From Bacteroidota bacterium (lineage in GTDB: Bacteria; Bacteroidota; Bacteroidia; Chitinophagales; Chitinophagaceae): a stretch of 17,853 nucleotides of DNA. This document shows, in pieces, positions 1 through 8,132 of this stretch (within the stretch, counting starts at the first letter, position 1; every line of letters starts with the position of its first letter). Below the pieces are notes generated by a model. The model saw only the letters and a list, made by a program, of their open reading frames with translations. It ran no database searches and was not told where the DNA came from. The stretch covers positions 1-17,853 of the forward strand of contig JAEZLJ010000055.1 in assembly GCA_023415275.1 (NCBI GenBank). The letters run 5' to 3'. Both the position numbers and the translations under genes were made by a program.

Positions 1-81
1 TTCCCATACCGAACAGAGAAGTTAAGCCCCTCATGGCCGATGGTACTGCACCAAAATGCGGGAGAGTAGGTAGCTGCCATA
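1..81 (+). rRNA. rrf: 5S ribosomal RNA, 3' part (5' end outside window)
   Basis: The first 80 bases match the conserved second half of bacterial 5S rRNA: CCCATACCGAACAGAGAAGT near the start, the GCCGATGGTACTGC segment in the middle, and GCGGGAGAGTAGG followed by the closing strand TAGCTGCCAT. By comparison with the E. coli gene roughly the first 35 nt lie outside the window. It presumably closes an rRNA operon transcribed rightwards, since a terminator follows immediately. The 3' end is placed where homology to other 5S genes fades, so it is good to a few bases. Confidence 0.93.
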
Positions 82-93
82 TTTATTTAAATC

Positions 94-123
94 AACCCCT
101 TCAGAAATGATAGGGGTTTTTTT
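94..123 (+). terminator. Rho-independent terminator of the rRNA operon
   Basis: A 7-bp stem, AACCCCT at 94-100 pairing with AGGGGTT at 112-118, with an 11-nt loop, runs directly into seven consecutive T residues (117-123). It sits 13 nt after the end of the 5S gene, where the end of an rrn transcript is expected. Confidence 0.85.
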
Positions 124-225
124 ATGCACCTAACTGATGTGCCTTTTCCTCATGTTCTGTCACTCCTAAGTATGCCATAAACTGCAGGGCGGGAGTCCCG
201 CCATTCGGCGCTGGGTAAAATATGT

Positions 226-281
226 TAGCTGCCCTATTTATTTAAATCAACCCCGTTAGAAATGATAGGGTTTTTTTTATG
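226..281 (+). repeat. Decayed second copy of the 5S tail and terminator
   Basis: Positions 226-281 align without gaps to 71-126 (constant offset 155) with 52 of 56 bases identical. The copied block covers the last ~11 nt of the 5S gene, the spacer and the terminator. Upstream of 226 the similarity stops abruptly. Two of the four differences (T100 to G255 and G116 to T271) shorten the terminator stem to AACCC/GGGTT (249-253 with 268-272), although eight T residues still follow. An offset of 155 is about one 5S gene plus its spacer, so the likely origin is a tandem 5S duplication whose second gene body was lost. Confidence 0.8.
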
Positions 282-488
282 TGCATAGGTGAAAAGGGGT
301 TCGCACTTTTTTTCTTCTAACAATATTTTTATTCAATACTGAGCTGGATATAGTTGGTCATTAAGAAAAGGAATTGGACAATTTTTTATGATTTACCTAT
401 TATTAAAGTCTTAAAGCTTAATTGGACCAGTATATTCAAAGACTTTGTTAATCCATGTTTTGTCACTCATATTCTTATTTGTAAAAGT

Positions 489-496
489 TATTTTTG
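489..496 (+). promoter_or_regulatory. Possible -7 promoter element of surA
   Basis: TATTTTTG matches the Bacteroidota -7 consensus TAnnTTTG and ends 16 nt before the surA ATG at 513. A TTTG at 459-462 could serve as the -33 element, but the 26-nt spacing is longer than usual, so support is weak. Confidence 0.3.
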
Positions 497-512
497 GCAA
501 CATTTGATCTGT

Positions 513-1883
513 ATGAAAAAGTTCGCTCTGCTTTTCCTTGGCCTTGGTACGATGACGATCGCTTCTTTTGCACAACAAAAGAAAATCGTTGCTGATAAAA
601 TTGTAGGCATCGTAGGTGACAAGATCATCCTGCAATCGGATATCCACAATGCCATAGCTGATATGTCAAGGCAAGGAGCTACAGTGCCGGAAAATGCAGA
701 ATGCTCTATCATGGAACAGGCATTGGTTTCGAAAGTACTAATGCTGCAGGCTCAAAAAGATTCTTTGCCTGTAACAGATGAAGAAGTGGAAGCAGAACTG
801 GATCAGCGGGTGCGCTATTTCATTAGTCAATACGGAACGCAGGAAGCCCTGGAATCAGTTGCCGGTAAAACTATTTACCAGATCAAAGACGATGCCCGTG
901 AGTCTGTTAAAGAAAGCAAACTGGCCCAGGCTATGCAGCGCAAAATCGTTGATAACATCAAGATCACACCTACAGAGGTTAAGGCTTTTTTTGACCGCTA
1001 TCCCAAAGACAGTTTACCATTTTTTGAATCAGAAGTAGAGTTGGGCCAGATCGTGGTATATCCCAAGGCTTCACACGACCTGGAGAAATATGTAATGGAC
1101 GAACTGGCAAATTATAAAAAGCAGATTCAAAGTGGGTTGATCTCTTTTGAGCAGGCCGCTAAAAAATATTCTGAAGATCCAGGTTCAAAGGACAGAGGCG
1201 GTCAATACCAGATCAACCGTAATGAAAAGCAATGGGATCCTACTTTTATGGCAGCAGCTTTCCGTCTTAAGGAAGGTGAGATCTCCAATGTGATCAAAAC
1301 TAAATTTGGCTACCACATTATCCAAATGGTACAAAAGAATGGTGATGATGCCGTGATCCGCCATATTTTACGTATCCCACCCATTACTGATGCTGAATTG
1401 AATGCCAGCATTTCCAAGCTAGACTCTGTGAGAGCAAAGCTAATAGCAGGCACCATAGATTTTAATAATGCAGCGGGTAAATATAGTGAGGATGAGCAGG
1501 CCAAATATGCAGGACCTTATATTATCAGTGGCGATGGCGATGCATATAACCGTATCGACGAGCTGGATAAGGATATTGTGGCTATGTTGGATAAGATCAA
1601 AGTTGGAGAATATTCACAGCCTACTGTATTTGCAGATGAAAGAGGCAAGAAAGGCGTACGCATCCTTTACTTAAAATCCAAGTCGGAGCCTCACCGTCTT
1701 AACCTAAGAGATGATTATAACCGTATATCGCAATCTGCATTGGAAGAAAAGAAATACCAGGCACTTGATAAATGGTTGAAAGCAAATATTCCTACCTATT
1801 ACATCATGATAGATCCGGGGACTGCTGATTGCCCACAATTGAAAAAATTCAGCGTTTCACAAGTCAATACTGCTGCTAAATAA
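513..1883 (+). CDS. surA: SurA-type periplasmic peptidyl-prolyl cis-trans isomerase/chaperone
   Basis: The 456-residue protein starts with a signal peptide (MKKFALLFLGLGTMTIASFA, likely cleaved before QQ), so it is probably exported to the periplasm. Residues ~25-170 form a SurA-like N-terminal chaperone region beginning VADKIVGIVGDKIILQSDI, typical of the family. A parvulin (PpiC) domain covers about 175-275, with the characteristic YSEDPGSKDRGG and FGYHIIQM segments. A second, more diverged parvulin-like repeat follows (RHIL near 287, YSEDEQAK further on, to ~395). The family helps outer-membrane proteins fold. I chose ATG 513 rather than the upstream TTG at 354 because the signal peptide starts there. 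It stands alone between the rRNA operon and the kinase gene, with 207 bp of spacer downstream. No frameshift is seen. Confidence 0.9.
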   Translation: MKKFALLFLGLGTMTIASFAQQKKIVADKIVGIVGDKIILQSDIHNAIADMSRQGATVPENAECSIMEQALVSKVLMLQAQKDSLPVTDEEVEAELDQRVRYFISQYGTQEALESVAGKTIYQIKDDARESVKESKLAQAMQRKIVDNIKITPTEVKAFFDRYPKDSLPFFESEVELGQIVVYPKASHDLEKYVMDELANYKKQIQSGLISFEQAAKKYSEDPGSKDRGGQYQINRNEKQWDPTFMAAAFRLKEGEISNVIKTKFGYHIIQMVQKNGDDAVIRHILRIPPITDAELNASISKLDSVRAKLIAGTIDFNNAAGKYSEDEQAKYAGPYIISGDGDAYNRIDELDKDIVAMLDKIKVGEYSQPTVFADERGKKGVRILYLKSKSEPHRLNLRDDYNRISQSALEEKKYQALDKWLKANIPTYYIMIDPGTADCPQLKKFSVSQVNTAAK

Positions 1884-1995
1884 AGAAATTGGTGCCAGGA
1901 ATTGCCATCAATATGCTTTTTCCGCTGTTTTCTCCCTGTTTGTGAGGGTTTATTGCTGCCTTTATTGCTTTGCCCACTAATGGAAAACCTTTAGT

Positions 1996-2030
1996 GGCCG
2001 TAATTAAATGCCGGCCTCCTTTATATTTTT
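1996..2030 (+). terminator. Weak candidate terminator after surA
   Basis: GGCCG (1996-2000) can pair with CGGCC (2012-2016), followed by a T-rich but interrupted run (TCCTTTATATTTTT). An overlapping alternative hairpin pairs CCACTAA (1974-1980) with TTAGTGG (1991-1997). The two stems are mutually exclusive. Either could end the surA transcript, but neither is canonical. Confidence 0.3.
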
Positions 2031-2031
2031 G
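2024..2031 (+). promoter_or_regulatory. Possible -7 element for the PAS histidine kinase gene
   Basis: TATTTTTG fits TAnnTTTG and lies 59 nt upstream of the ATG at 2091. No matching -33 TTG is seen at the usual spacing, so this is tentative. Confidence 0.22.
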
Positions 2032-2090
2032 AAGTCAGGGTGTATTTTTAAAGATTATTGCAGGCTTCGTGTAAATCCATCCAATAATCC

Positions 2091-5000
2091 ATGTCCTCTT
2101 CCCTGAAAACATCCCTTTTATCTGCATCCGAAAGATTGCTGCTGGAATCGCATCCGCTTCCCTTATGGATCATTGAAGCTGATCGCTTTGCCATTGTATT
2201 TGCCAATGCTGCAGCTTCGCGCCTGTACGGGTATTCCGTACCCCTAATGGAACGCAGCAATTTCCTGGACTTGTTTTCTGAGAATCACCGGTTTAATTTT
2301 ATTCATAAGCTCTCCGACTGCCTGAGTGAAGCTGGATCTTTTTCCGGAAGCTTTTATCATCACAATAACCAGGGTGATGAAATTGCGGTGGACCTGCACC
2401 TTTCTACGCTTTACATCCAAGATATTAAATACTACCAGGTCACAGCTATTGACCAAACTGATAAAGTTCATTTGAAGGAGCTGATAGAGGAGGAGAATGA
2501 TCGTTACAAGACCTTTATTGAGCAAAGTGTCGCTGGTATCTTTTGTAAGGAATTAAAAATACCAATCGATATTTCGGCAACTGCTCAGGAAATGGTCATG
2601 CACCTGGATGAACATAGTTATATCTCGGAGTGCAATGCTGCCATGGAAGCCATGTGGCTAAGAGACCTGGGAACAAACAAAACATTCTACCTGCGCGATC
2701 TTTTAAAGATGGATGAAGCAGGGACAGTGAATTTTATACAGCGGTTCATTGACAATGATTTTAAACTGCTCAATGCCGAATTACAGGATAAGGACCCGCA
2801 GGGTAATACCCGTTACTTTCTGACCAACCTAATAGGCATTGTTCAGAATGGACATCTGAAAAGAATTTGGGGTTCGCAACGAGATGTTACTGTAAGAAGG
2901 CAGATAGAAGAGAATAATTCCCTGCTGGCTCATTTGGTAGAGGAAACTTCTGATATACTGGTTGCTGCAGATCTTGATTACAGGCCCCTTACATGGAACA
3001 AAGCTGCGGAAAAGATAACCGGTATACCTGCTCAACAAATTATCGGGAGACAGTTAAAGGAATTCCTGGAGTTAAAGTATAAGAGCCATAGCGTACAAGA
3101 GGTACGTGAGATCATAAAAGCCCACGGTGAATGGAAAGGTGAGGCCTATTTTACCAGACCATTGGATAACCAGGAAGTATTCCTGATCATGACTTATAAA
3201 GTTCTGCAGTGTAATAATAAATCCATGGGTTTGCTGGTAACAGCTACAGATATCACTGAAAGGATAAAAGCAGAATCGAGGATCAGGGAAAGTGAAAAGA
3301 GGTTCAATGAAATGGCTGATTCCGCACCAGTAATGATCTGGATGACGGATGAAAACAATAAGATCACCTACCTGAACGAAAAGTGGAAGCACTTTACGGG
3401 GAAGGATATCACAGCATACAATTCTGAAGGGTGGAGGTCATTAGTACACCCCGACGACCTGGTGCCTTCTCTGAATAAATACCTGGCGGCTTATGAGAGC
3501 AGGAGCCCGGTGATAATGGTGTACAGGATCTTGAACCATAAAGGAGAATATCGATGGATTCAGGACACAGGCATTCCACGGTTTCTGAATGAACAGACTT
3601 TTGTAGGCTTTATTGGATCTGTGGTAGATATTGAGGAGCAAAAGCAAACCGAAGAAAAATTACGCTACCAGGCTACTGTGTTGGATAATGTATCGGATAT
3701 TATTATTACCACTGATAACAATTTTATCATTAAGGCCTGGAACAAAGCTGCCGAAGATCATTACAGCCTTCCAGAAAGTGCAGCACGGGGTTCAAGGATC
3801 AATAGTACCATGCCTGAACTATTTCAATCCGCAGGTTTTGAACTGTTCAGTGAAACCCTGGTAAAGTTTGGGAGTTGGAATGGCGAAATATCGATAAAAA
3901 CGCCAAATGGCAATACCCGCTACTTCCATTTTACGGTAAAGAAGATCTTTCACGATCTTAACAGGTTGGGTTATGTGTATGTAGGCCGTGATATAACAGA
4001 CAGGAAAGAAATAGAAAATAAACTACAGAAAAGCGAAAAGTTTTACCGCACCCTGATATCTGACTCCCTTGATGGCATTATCCTTCTGGATGGTAATGGA
4101 AATATATGTTTTAGCTCTCCTTCGGTAAAGAATGTGCTGGGTTTTGAATCGGCTGAGGTTATAGGACGCAACGGATTTGAGTTCGTTCACCCGGATGATA
4201 TTGCCTGGGCCATGGAATCTTTTCAAAGGGAGATTTCAGAAAACCCTGAGATCAAATATATCGTGGTAAGGCTGCGCAAAAAAACGGGTGAGTGGGTATG
4301 GTGTATGGTACGGGGGCACAACCTGTTGAGAAATCCTTACATTAACAGTATAGTCATATATTTTCACGACGACAGCTTGCGCAAGCAGGCCGCTGATGCT
4401 TTGAAGGAAAGTGAGAAACGCTTTAGGGCATTGATCAAAGACCTGCAAATAGGTGTAATGATGCAGGATGCCGAAGGGAAAACCATACTATGTAACAAGG
4501 CCCTGACAGATATTTTGGAAGTGCAGGAGGATTACCTGGTCGGTAAGCAAATATGGAATGTGTACACTGATGTGGTGAACGAGGAAGGAAAAAATATTCC
4601 TCCCATTAATCAACCTACTTATAGAGCACTGCAAACAGGCAAGCAGGTGAAGGATGTAGTAATGGGTGTGTGGCAACCGCAAAAAAAGGAGCGGAGTTGG
4701 CTGTTGATCAGTGCAGAACCCATACTGAATGAGAATGGGCAAGTGCAGCATGTTCTTTGTTCTGTAGCCGATATTACCGAAAGAAAGAAGCAGGAAAAGA
4801 AATTGCTTGCTGATGGCATGCGCCATCAAAAACAACTGACACAGGCAACACTGGATGGGCAGGAGAAAGAAAGAAGGGAGATCGGTAAAGAACTGCATGA
4901 TAACATCGGGCAGCAATTAACTACCATCAAACTATTCCTTGACCTGGCAAAAAGTACTGCTAATGAGTCCACGCTTGAGATGGTGAATATGGCCTTAAAG

Positions 5001-5513
5001 GGAGTGGGTGATGCCATTAATGAGATTAGGGCTATGTCACGATCTTTGTTGCCCCATACTTTAAGCGACCTGGGGTTGGTAGAGTCAATTACCGAGTTAA
5101 CGGAATCATTCAGTAGAGCACAACTGATCCGTATTAATTTTAATTATGATGATTTTGACGAGATCAATATTCCGGAGAATCAAAAGCTCACGCTTTTCCG
5201 AATTGTGCAGGAGCAGTTGAACAACATTGCTAAGCATGCGGAAGCAAACAATATATCTGTAATATTAAAAAGCACCATTCAAAGCGTTTTGTTGGAAATA
5301 AAAGATGACGGAAAGGGTTTTGACAGAAAAACCGTCCGTAAGGGGCTGGGCTTTACCAATATCCGCAACAGGGCAGAACTTTTTGGTGGCAAAAAAGAGA
5401 TCATTTCTTCACCTGGAGAAGGATGTTGTTTAAAAGTGTCTATGCCAGTAATATTTGCACCCTCTCCCTCCCTCCAAACTTATTTAATTAGTGGCTCTGC
5501 CGCAATTCTTTAG
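2091..5513 (+). CDS. Soluble multi-PAS sensor histidine kinase (NarL-type HisKA_3)
   Basis: The 1140-residue protein has no signal peptide or obvious membrane segment, so it probably senses something in the cytoplasm. I count seven PAS-like modules at about 13-122, 137-270, 281-394, 402-520, 524-642, 650-767 and 775-900. Most end in the PAC-type DIT(E/D)R(K/I) signature (e.g. TDITER near 386, RDITDR near 633, ADITER near 893). PAS2 carries an insert-like segment (KIPIDISATAQEM, from 156) before its conserved ECNAAMEAM. The transmitter is HisKA_3: EKERREIGKELHDNIGQQL places the phospho-accepting histidine at 936. An HATPase_c domain follows, with N box near 1040-1050, G1 DDGKGFD 1072-1078 and G2 GLGFTN 1085-1090. 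A ~20-residue tail follows the ATPase fold. No response regulator lies in the window, although this kinase class usually pairs with LuxR/NarL-type regulators. The sensed signal cannot be read from the sequence. Confidence 0.9.
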   Translation: MSSSLKTSLLSASERLLLESHPLPLWIIEADRFAIVFANAAASRLYGYSVPLMERSNFLDLFSENHRFNFIHKLSDCLSEAGSFSGSFYHHNNQGDEIAVDLHLSTLYIQDIKYYQVTAIDQTDKVHLKELIEEENDRYKTFIEQSVAGIFCKELKIPIDISATAQEMVMHLDEHSYISECNAAMEAMWLRDLGTNKTFYLRDLLKMDEAGTVNFIQRFIDNDFKLLNAELQDKDPQGNTRYFLTNLIGIVQNGHLKRIWGSQRDVTVRRQIEENNSLLAHLVEETSDILVAADLDYRPLTWNKAAEKITGIPAQQIIGRQLKEFLELKYKSHSVQEVREIIKAHGEWKGEAYFTRPLDNQEVFLIMTYKVLQCNNKSMGLLVTATDITERIKAESRIRESEKRFNEMADSAPVMIWMTDENNKITYLNEKWKHFTGKDITAYNSEGWRSLVHPDDLVPSLNKYLAAYESRSPVIMVYRILNHKGEYRWIQDTGIPRFLNEQTFVGFIGSVVDIEEQKQTEEKLRYQATVLDNVSDIIITTDNNFIIKAWNKAAEDHYSLPESAARGSRINSTMPELFQSAGFELFSETLVKFGSWNGEISIKTPNGNTRYFHFTVKKIFHDLNRLGYVYVGRDITDRKEIENKLQKSEKFYRTLISDSLDGIILLDGNGNICFSSPSVKNVLGFESAEVIGRNGFEFVHPDDIAWAMESFQREISENPEIKYIVVRLRKKTGEWVWCMVRGHNLLRNPYINSIVIYFHDDSLRKQAADALKESEKRFRALIKDLQIGVMMQDAEGKTILCNKALTDILEVQEDYLVGKQIWNVYTDVVNEEGKNIPPINQPTYRALQTGKQVKDVVMGVWQPQKKERSWLLISAEPILNENGQVQHVLCSVADITERKKQEKKLLADGMRHQKQLTQATLDGQEKERREIGKELHDNIGQQLTTIKLFLDLAKSTANESTLEMVNMALKGVGDAINEIRAMSRSLLPHTLSDLGLVESITELTESFSRAQLIRINFNYDDFDEINIPENQKLTLFRIVQEQLNNIAKHAEANNISVILKSTIQSVLLEIKDDGKGFDRKTVRKGLGFTNIRNRAELFGGKKEIISSPGEGCCLKVSMPVIFAPSPSLQTYLISGSAAIL

Positions 5514-5579
5514 ATTATTCTACCATATAATCCTGGTATTGGTTGGCTAAGTGTAACCTGCGCTTAACAGAAAACAAAC

Positions 5580-5587
5580 TACATTTG
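5580..5587 (+). promoter_or_regulatory. Possible -7 element for the purF gene
   Basis: TACATTTG matches TAnnTTTG and ends 11 nt before the ATG at 5599, implying a very short leader. A -33 TTG at normal spacing is not apparent. It sits in the 85-bp gap after the kinase gene, so purF could have its own promoter. Confidence 0.33.
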
Positions 5588-5598
5588 CGCTTCTTCCA

Positions 5599-7446
5599 AT
5601 GAGCGACGCAATAAAACACGAATGTGGTCTTGCCTTTATTCGTTTACGCAAGCCCTTCTCTTACTACCAGCAAACCTATGGCTCCGTATTGTGGGGTCTG
5701 AATAAACTCTATCTTTTAATGGAAAAGCAGCACAACCGGGGCCAAGACGGTGCGGGTGTTGCGGCTGTGAAGTTAAATGTAGAACCGGGCTATCCTTTTC
5801 TTTCCCGTATCAGGAGTGCAGAAACAGGAAGCATAGCTGATATTTTTAAACAGATAGGTGAAGAGTTCAATGAACTGCAAAAGTTTAATCCTGAGATAGG
5901 CAATTATCCCGGTTTGATGAAAGGGCACTTATCCTTCCTGGGCGAATTGTTACTTGGTCACCTGCGTTATGGTACACAGGGAAAAAACAATGTGCAGTTT
6001 TGCCATCCCTTTATCAAAAGACACACCATTCCTTCCCGCAACCTGGCACTGGCAGGCAACTTCAACCTGGTAAATACAGACGAATTGTTTGAGCTGGTGA
6101 ACATGGACCCCGGAGAGTTTCAAAAACAAAGTGACCTCGCGGCAATGATGGAAGTGCTCTATCATTTCATTGTGAAGGCGGACGAGTCTAATCAGCAGGA
6201 GCTGGATATTGTAAGTGTGTTAAAAAAGGCGGTTCCTTTATTTGATGGAGGTTTTCATGTAGGTGGTGCCACTGGCAACGGAATCGGTTTTGTATTCAGG
6301 GATGCACATGGCATACGGCCTTCTTATTACTACATCAATGACGAAGTGGTAGTAGCCGCATCAGAAAGGGCAGCTATCCGCACTGCCTTTAATGTGGGGG
6401 AGAACGAGGTACAGGAACTATTGCCCGGAAAAGCTCTCATTGTGCTGGAAAATGGGGAGGTAAAGATTGAACAGATAATTGAGCCTAAAGAAAGAAAGGC
6501 CTGCAGCTTTGAGCGTATTTATTTCTCCCGTGGTAGTGATGAAAAGATTTACAGGGAGCGTCAACGCCTTGGCTATAACCTGAGCAAGCAGGTGCTGGAA
6601 GCGGTGGACTTTGACCTGAAGAACACAATATTTTCATTTATTCCCAATACTGCTGAAGTGGCCTTTTATGGATTAAGTAAAGGTTGCGAAGACTACCTTA
6701 ATAAAATCAAGGTAGAACGAATTGCCTCCTGGGGCAACAATGTGGACCCTGAGAAGCTGCACGAGATGATCAACCGTAAGGTGCGCATGGAGAAGATTGC
6801 CATCAAGGATGTGAAGATGCGAACTTTCATCACTGAAGATGTGAACCGCAACGAAATGGTGCAGCACGTATATGATATTACTTATGGCACGGTTCGAAAG
6901 GGAGTAGATACATTGGTGGTTATAGACGATTCCATAGTAAGGGGTACGACACTTCGTGAAAGCATCATCAGGATGCTAGCCAGGCTGGAACCCAAACGCA
7001 TCATTGTCGTTTCCTCCTCACCACAGATCCGTTATCCTGATTGCTATGGCATTGACATGAGCAAGCTGGGAGATTTCATTGCCTTTAATGCAGCCGTTCA
7101 TTTGCTGAAAGAAAGAGGAAAAGAAGATACTCTGAAAGAGTTGTATGACCAGTGTAAGGAATTGCACCGCAACAACCAGTTGCATACAGTGAACGTAGTG
7201 AAGCAGATCTATAAATCTTTTACTAACGAAGAGATCACTAAGAAGATCGCTGAGTTGATCACACCGCAAGGATTACAGATACCTGTGGATGTTATCTATC
7301 AAACCATTGAATCTTTGCATGAGGCCTGTCCTAATAACTTAGGAGACTGGTACTTCACCGGTAATTATCCAACGCCGGGGGGTAACCGTGTAGTGAACAC
7401 TGCCTTTATTAACTACATGGAAGGAAAGAATGCCAGGGGATATTAA
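5599..7446 (+). CDS. purF: Amidophosphoribosyltransferase (glutamine PRPP amidotransferase)
   Basis: This enzyme makes 5-phosphoribosylamine from PRPP and glutamine, the first committed step of purine synthesis, in the cytosol. The 615-residue protein has an N-terminal class II glutamine amidotransferase domain: the presumed nucleophile is Cys9 (KHECGLAF), with HNRGQDGAG (45-53) and HLRYGT (121-126) forming the glutamine site. Cys9 would become N-terminal if the first eight residues are removed, as in processed PurF proteins; that processing is inferred. The C-terminal phosphoribosyltransferase domain has the PRPP loop VVIDDSIVRGTT at 440-451. It is longer than the ~500-residue enterobacterial enzyme but matches the long form I associate with Bacteroidota. 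It is intact and stands alone, with no other pur genes in the window. Confidence 0.88.
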   Translation: MSDAIKHECGLAFIRLRKPFSYYQQTYGSVLWGLNKLYLLMEKQHNRGQDGAGVAAVKLNVEPGYPFLSRIRSAETGSIADIFKQIGEEFNELQKFNPEIGNYPGLMKGHLSFLGELLLGHLRYGTQGKNNVQFCHPFIKRHTIPSRNLALAGNFNLVNTDELFELVNMDPGEFQKQSDLAAMMEVLYHFIVKADESNQQELDIVSVLKKAVPLFDGGFHVGGATGNGIGFVFRDAHGIRPSYYYINDEVVVAASERAAIRTAFNVGENEVQELLPGKALIVLENGEVKIEQIIEPKERKACSFERIYFSRGSDEKIYRERQRLGYNLSKQVLEAVDFDLKNTIFSFIPNTAEVAFYGLSKGCEDYLNKIKVERIASWGNNVDPEKLHEMINRKVRMEKIAIKDVKMRTFITEDVNRNEMVQHVYDITYGTVRKGVDTLVVIDDSIVRGTTLRESIIRMLARLEPKRIIVVSSSPQIRYPDCYGIDMSKLGDFIAFNAAVHLLKERGKEDTLKELYDQCKELHRNNQLHTVNVVKQIYKSFTNEEITKKIAELITPQGLQIPVDVIYQTIESLHEACPNNLGDWYFTGNYPTPGGNRVVNTAFINYMEGKNARGY

Positions 7447-7502
7447 TTAGTATAACTTACGTCCAGTACTTTTTAAATGATGTCATATTTTCATTGTGAC
7501 CC

Positions 7503-7538
7503 TTTTAAGCTGCTCCAGGTTTTCTGGCCAGCTTAAAA
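7503..7538. repeat. Long inverted repeat downstream of purF
   Basis: TTTTAAGCTG (7503-7512) is the exact reverse complement of CAGCTTAAAA (7529-7538), and CCAG (7515-7518) pairs with CTGG (7524-7527) inside it, giving a 10+4 bp hairpin with a GTTTT loop. It lies 57 nt after the purF stop and 97 nt before sixA. On the + strand the 3' arm runs into A residues rather than U, so it is not a canonical rightward terminator, although it could still block RNA decay or end transcription. Confidence 0.6.
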
Positions 7539-7634
7539 AAAGGTTCGGTAAACATGATCTATTGTAGTCCCCTGCGATAACGCTTCATTGCCTGGATTCT
7601 TTCAACTTTGGATTGCTATTACTAATTTCATTAT

Positions 7635-8132
7635 ATGAAAACCCTTCTCCTTATACGCCATGCCAAAAGCAGCTGGGATGCTCCCGGCCTTAGTGATATC
7701 GATCGTCCACTGAATGACAGGGGCAAGAAAGATGCTCCCGAAATGGCTAAGAGAATCAAAAAAAGAGGATTATCTATTGACCAGTTTATCTCCAGTACAG
7801 CCAAGCGTGCCCGTAAGACTGCCAAATACTTTGTGGAAGAATTCGATTTAAAGAAAGATGACATCAAGGAAGTAGAAGATCTATATATGGCCAATACCGA
7901 AGGCTTTGTAAAAACCATTGAGGATACCAAAAAGAAGCATGATGTCATTGCCCTTTTTTCGCACAATCCGGGCATAACTGAATTTGCCAACTCACTCACC
8001 CAGGTACGCATAGATGATATGCCTACCTGCAGTGTATTTGCCGTGCAGGCTGATGTGAAGGACTGGAAAGAATTTATGAATGCCGAAAAGCAATTCCTTT
8101 TCTTTGATTATCCAGGCAACATTGGAGTTTAA
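7635..8132 (+). CDS. sixA: SixA-like phosphohistidine phosphatase (histidine phosphatase superfamily)
   Basis: The 165-residue cytosolic protein opens with the RHG-type motif LLLIRHAKS, catalytic His9. Further hallmarks are RPLNDRGKKDA (24-34), SSTAKRARKTA (53-63), Glu82 in EDLYMAN, and the second catalytic histidine in FSHNPGITEF (His110). Size and motif spacing match SixA, which in E. coli removes phosphate from histidine-phosphotransfer proteins. Whether that is its substrate here is unknown; the nearby PAS kinase has no Hpt domain. The gene converges with the EamA transporter gene and the stop codons overlap (TTAA at 8129-8132). Confidence 0.85.
   Translation: MKTLLLIRHAKSSWDAPGLSDIDRPLNDRGKKDAPEMAKRIKKRGLSIDQFISSTAKRARKTAKYFVEEFDLKKDDIKEVEDLYMANTEGFVKTIEDTKKKHDVIALFSHNPGITEFANSLTQVRIDDMPTCSVFAVQADVKDWKEFMNAEKQFLFFDYPGNIGV

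Larger units (their letters stand above)
82..512. other. Spacer between 5S rRNA and surA
   Basis: This 431-bp stretch holds the rRNA terminator, the decayed 5S tail copy, and between them a compact GC-rich inverted repeat GGCGGGA/TCCCGCC (188-194 and 196-202). From 282 to 512 it is A/T-rich and I see no gene. A reading frame open from TTG at 354 continues into surA, but its extra 53 residues are not signal-peptide-like and a clean signal peptide begins at 513. No tRNA was recognised. Confidence 0.6.

Noticed and set aside
354..512. 53-residue N-terminal extension of surA from a TTG codon
   Set aside because: The extension is not signal-like, whereas a standard signal peptide begins at ATG 513.
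4488..4916. 142-residue minus-strand frame antisense to the histidine kinase gene
   Set aside because: Opposite-strand shadow of strongly conserved PAS/HisKA coding sequence; no recognisable features.
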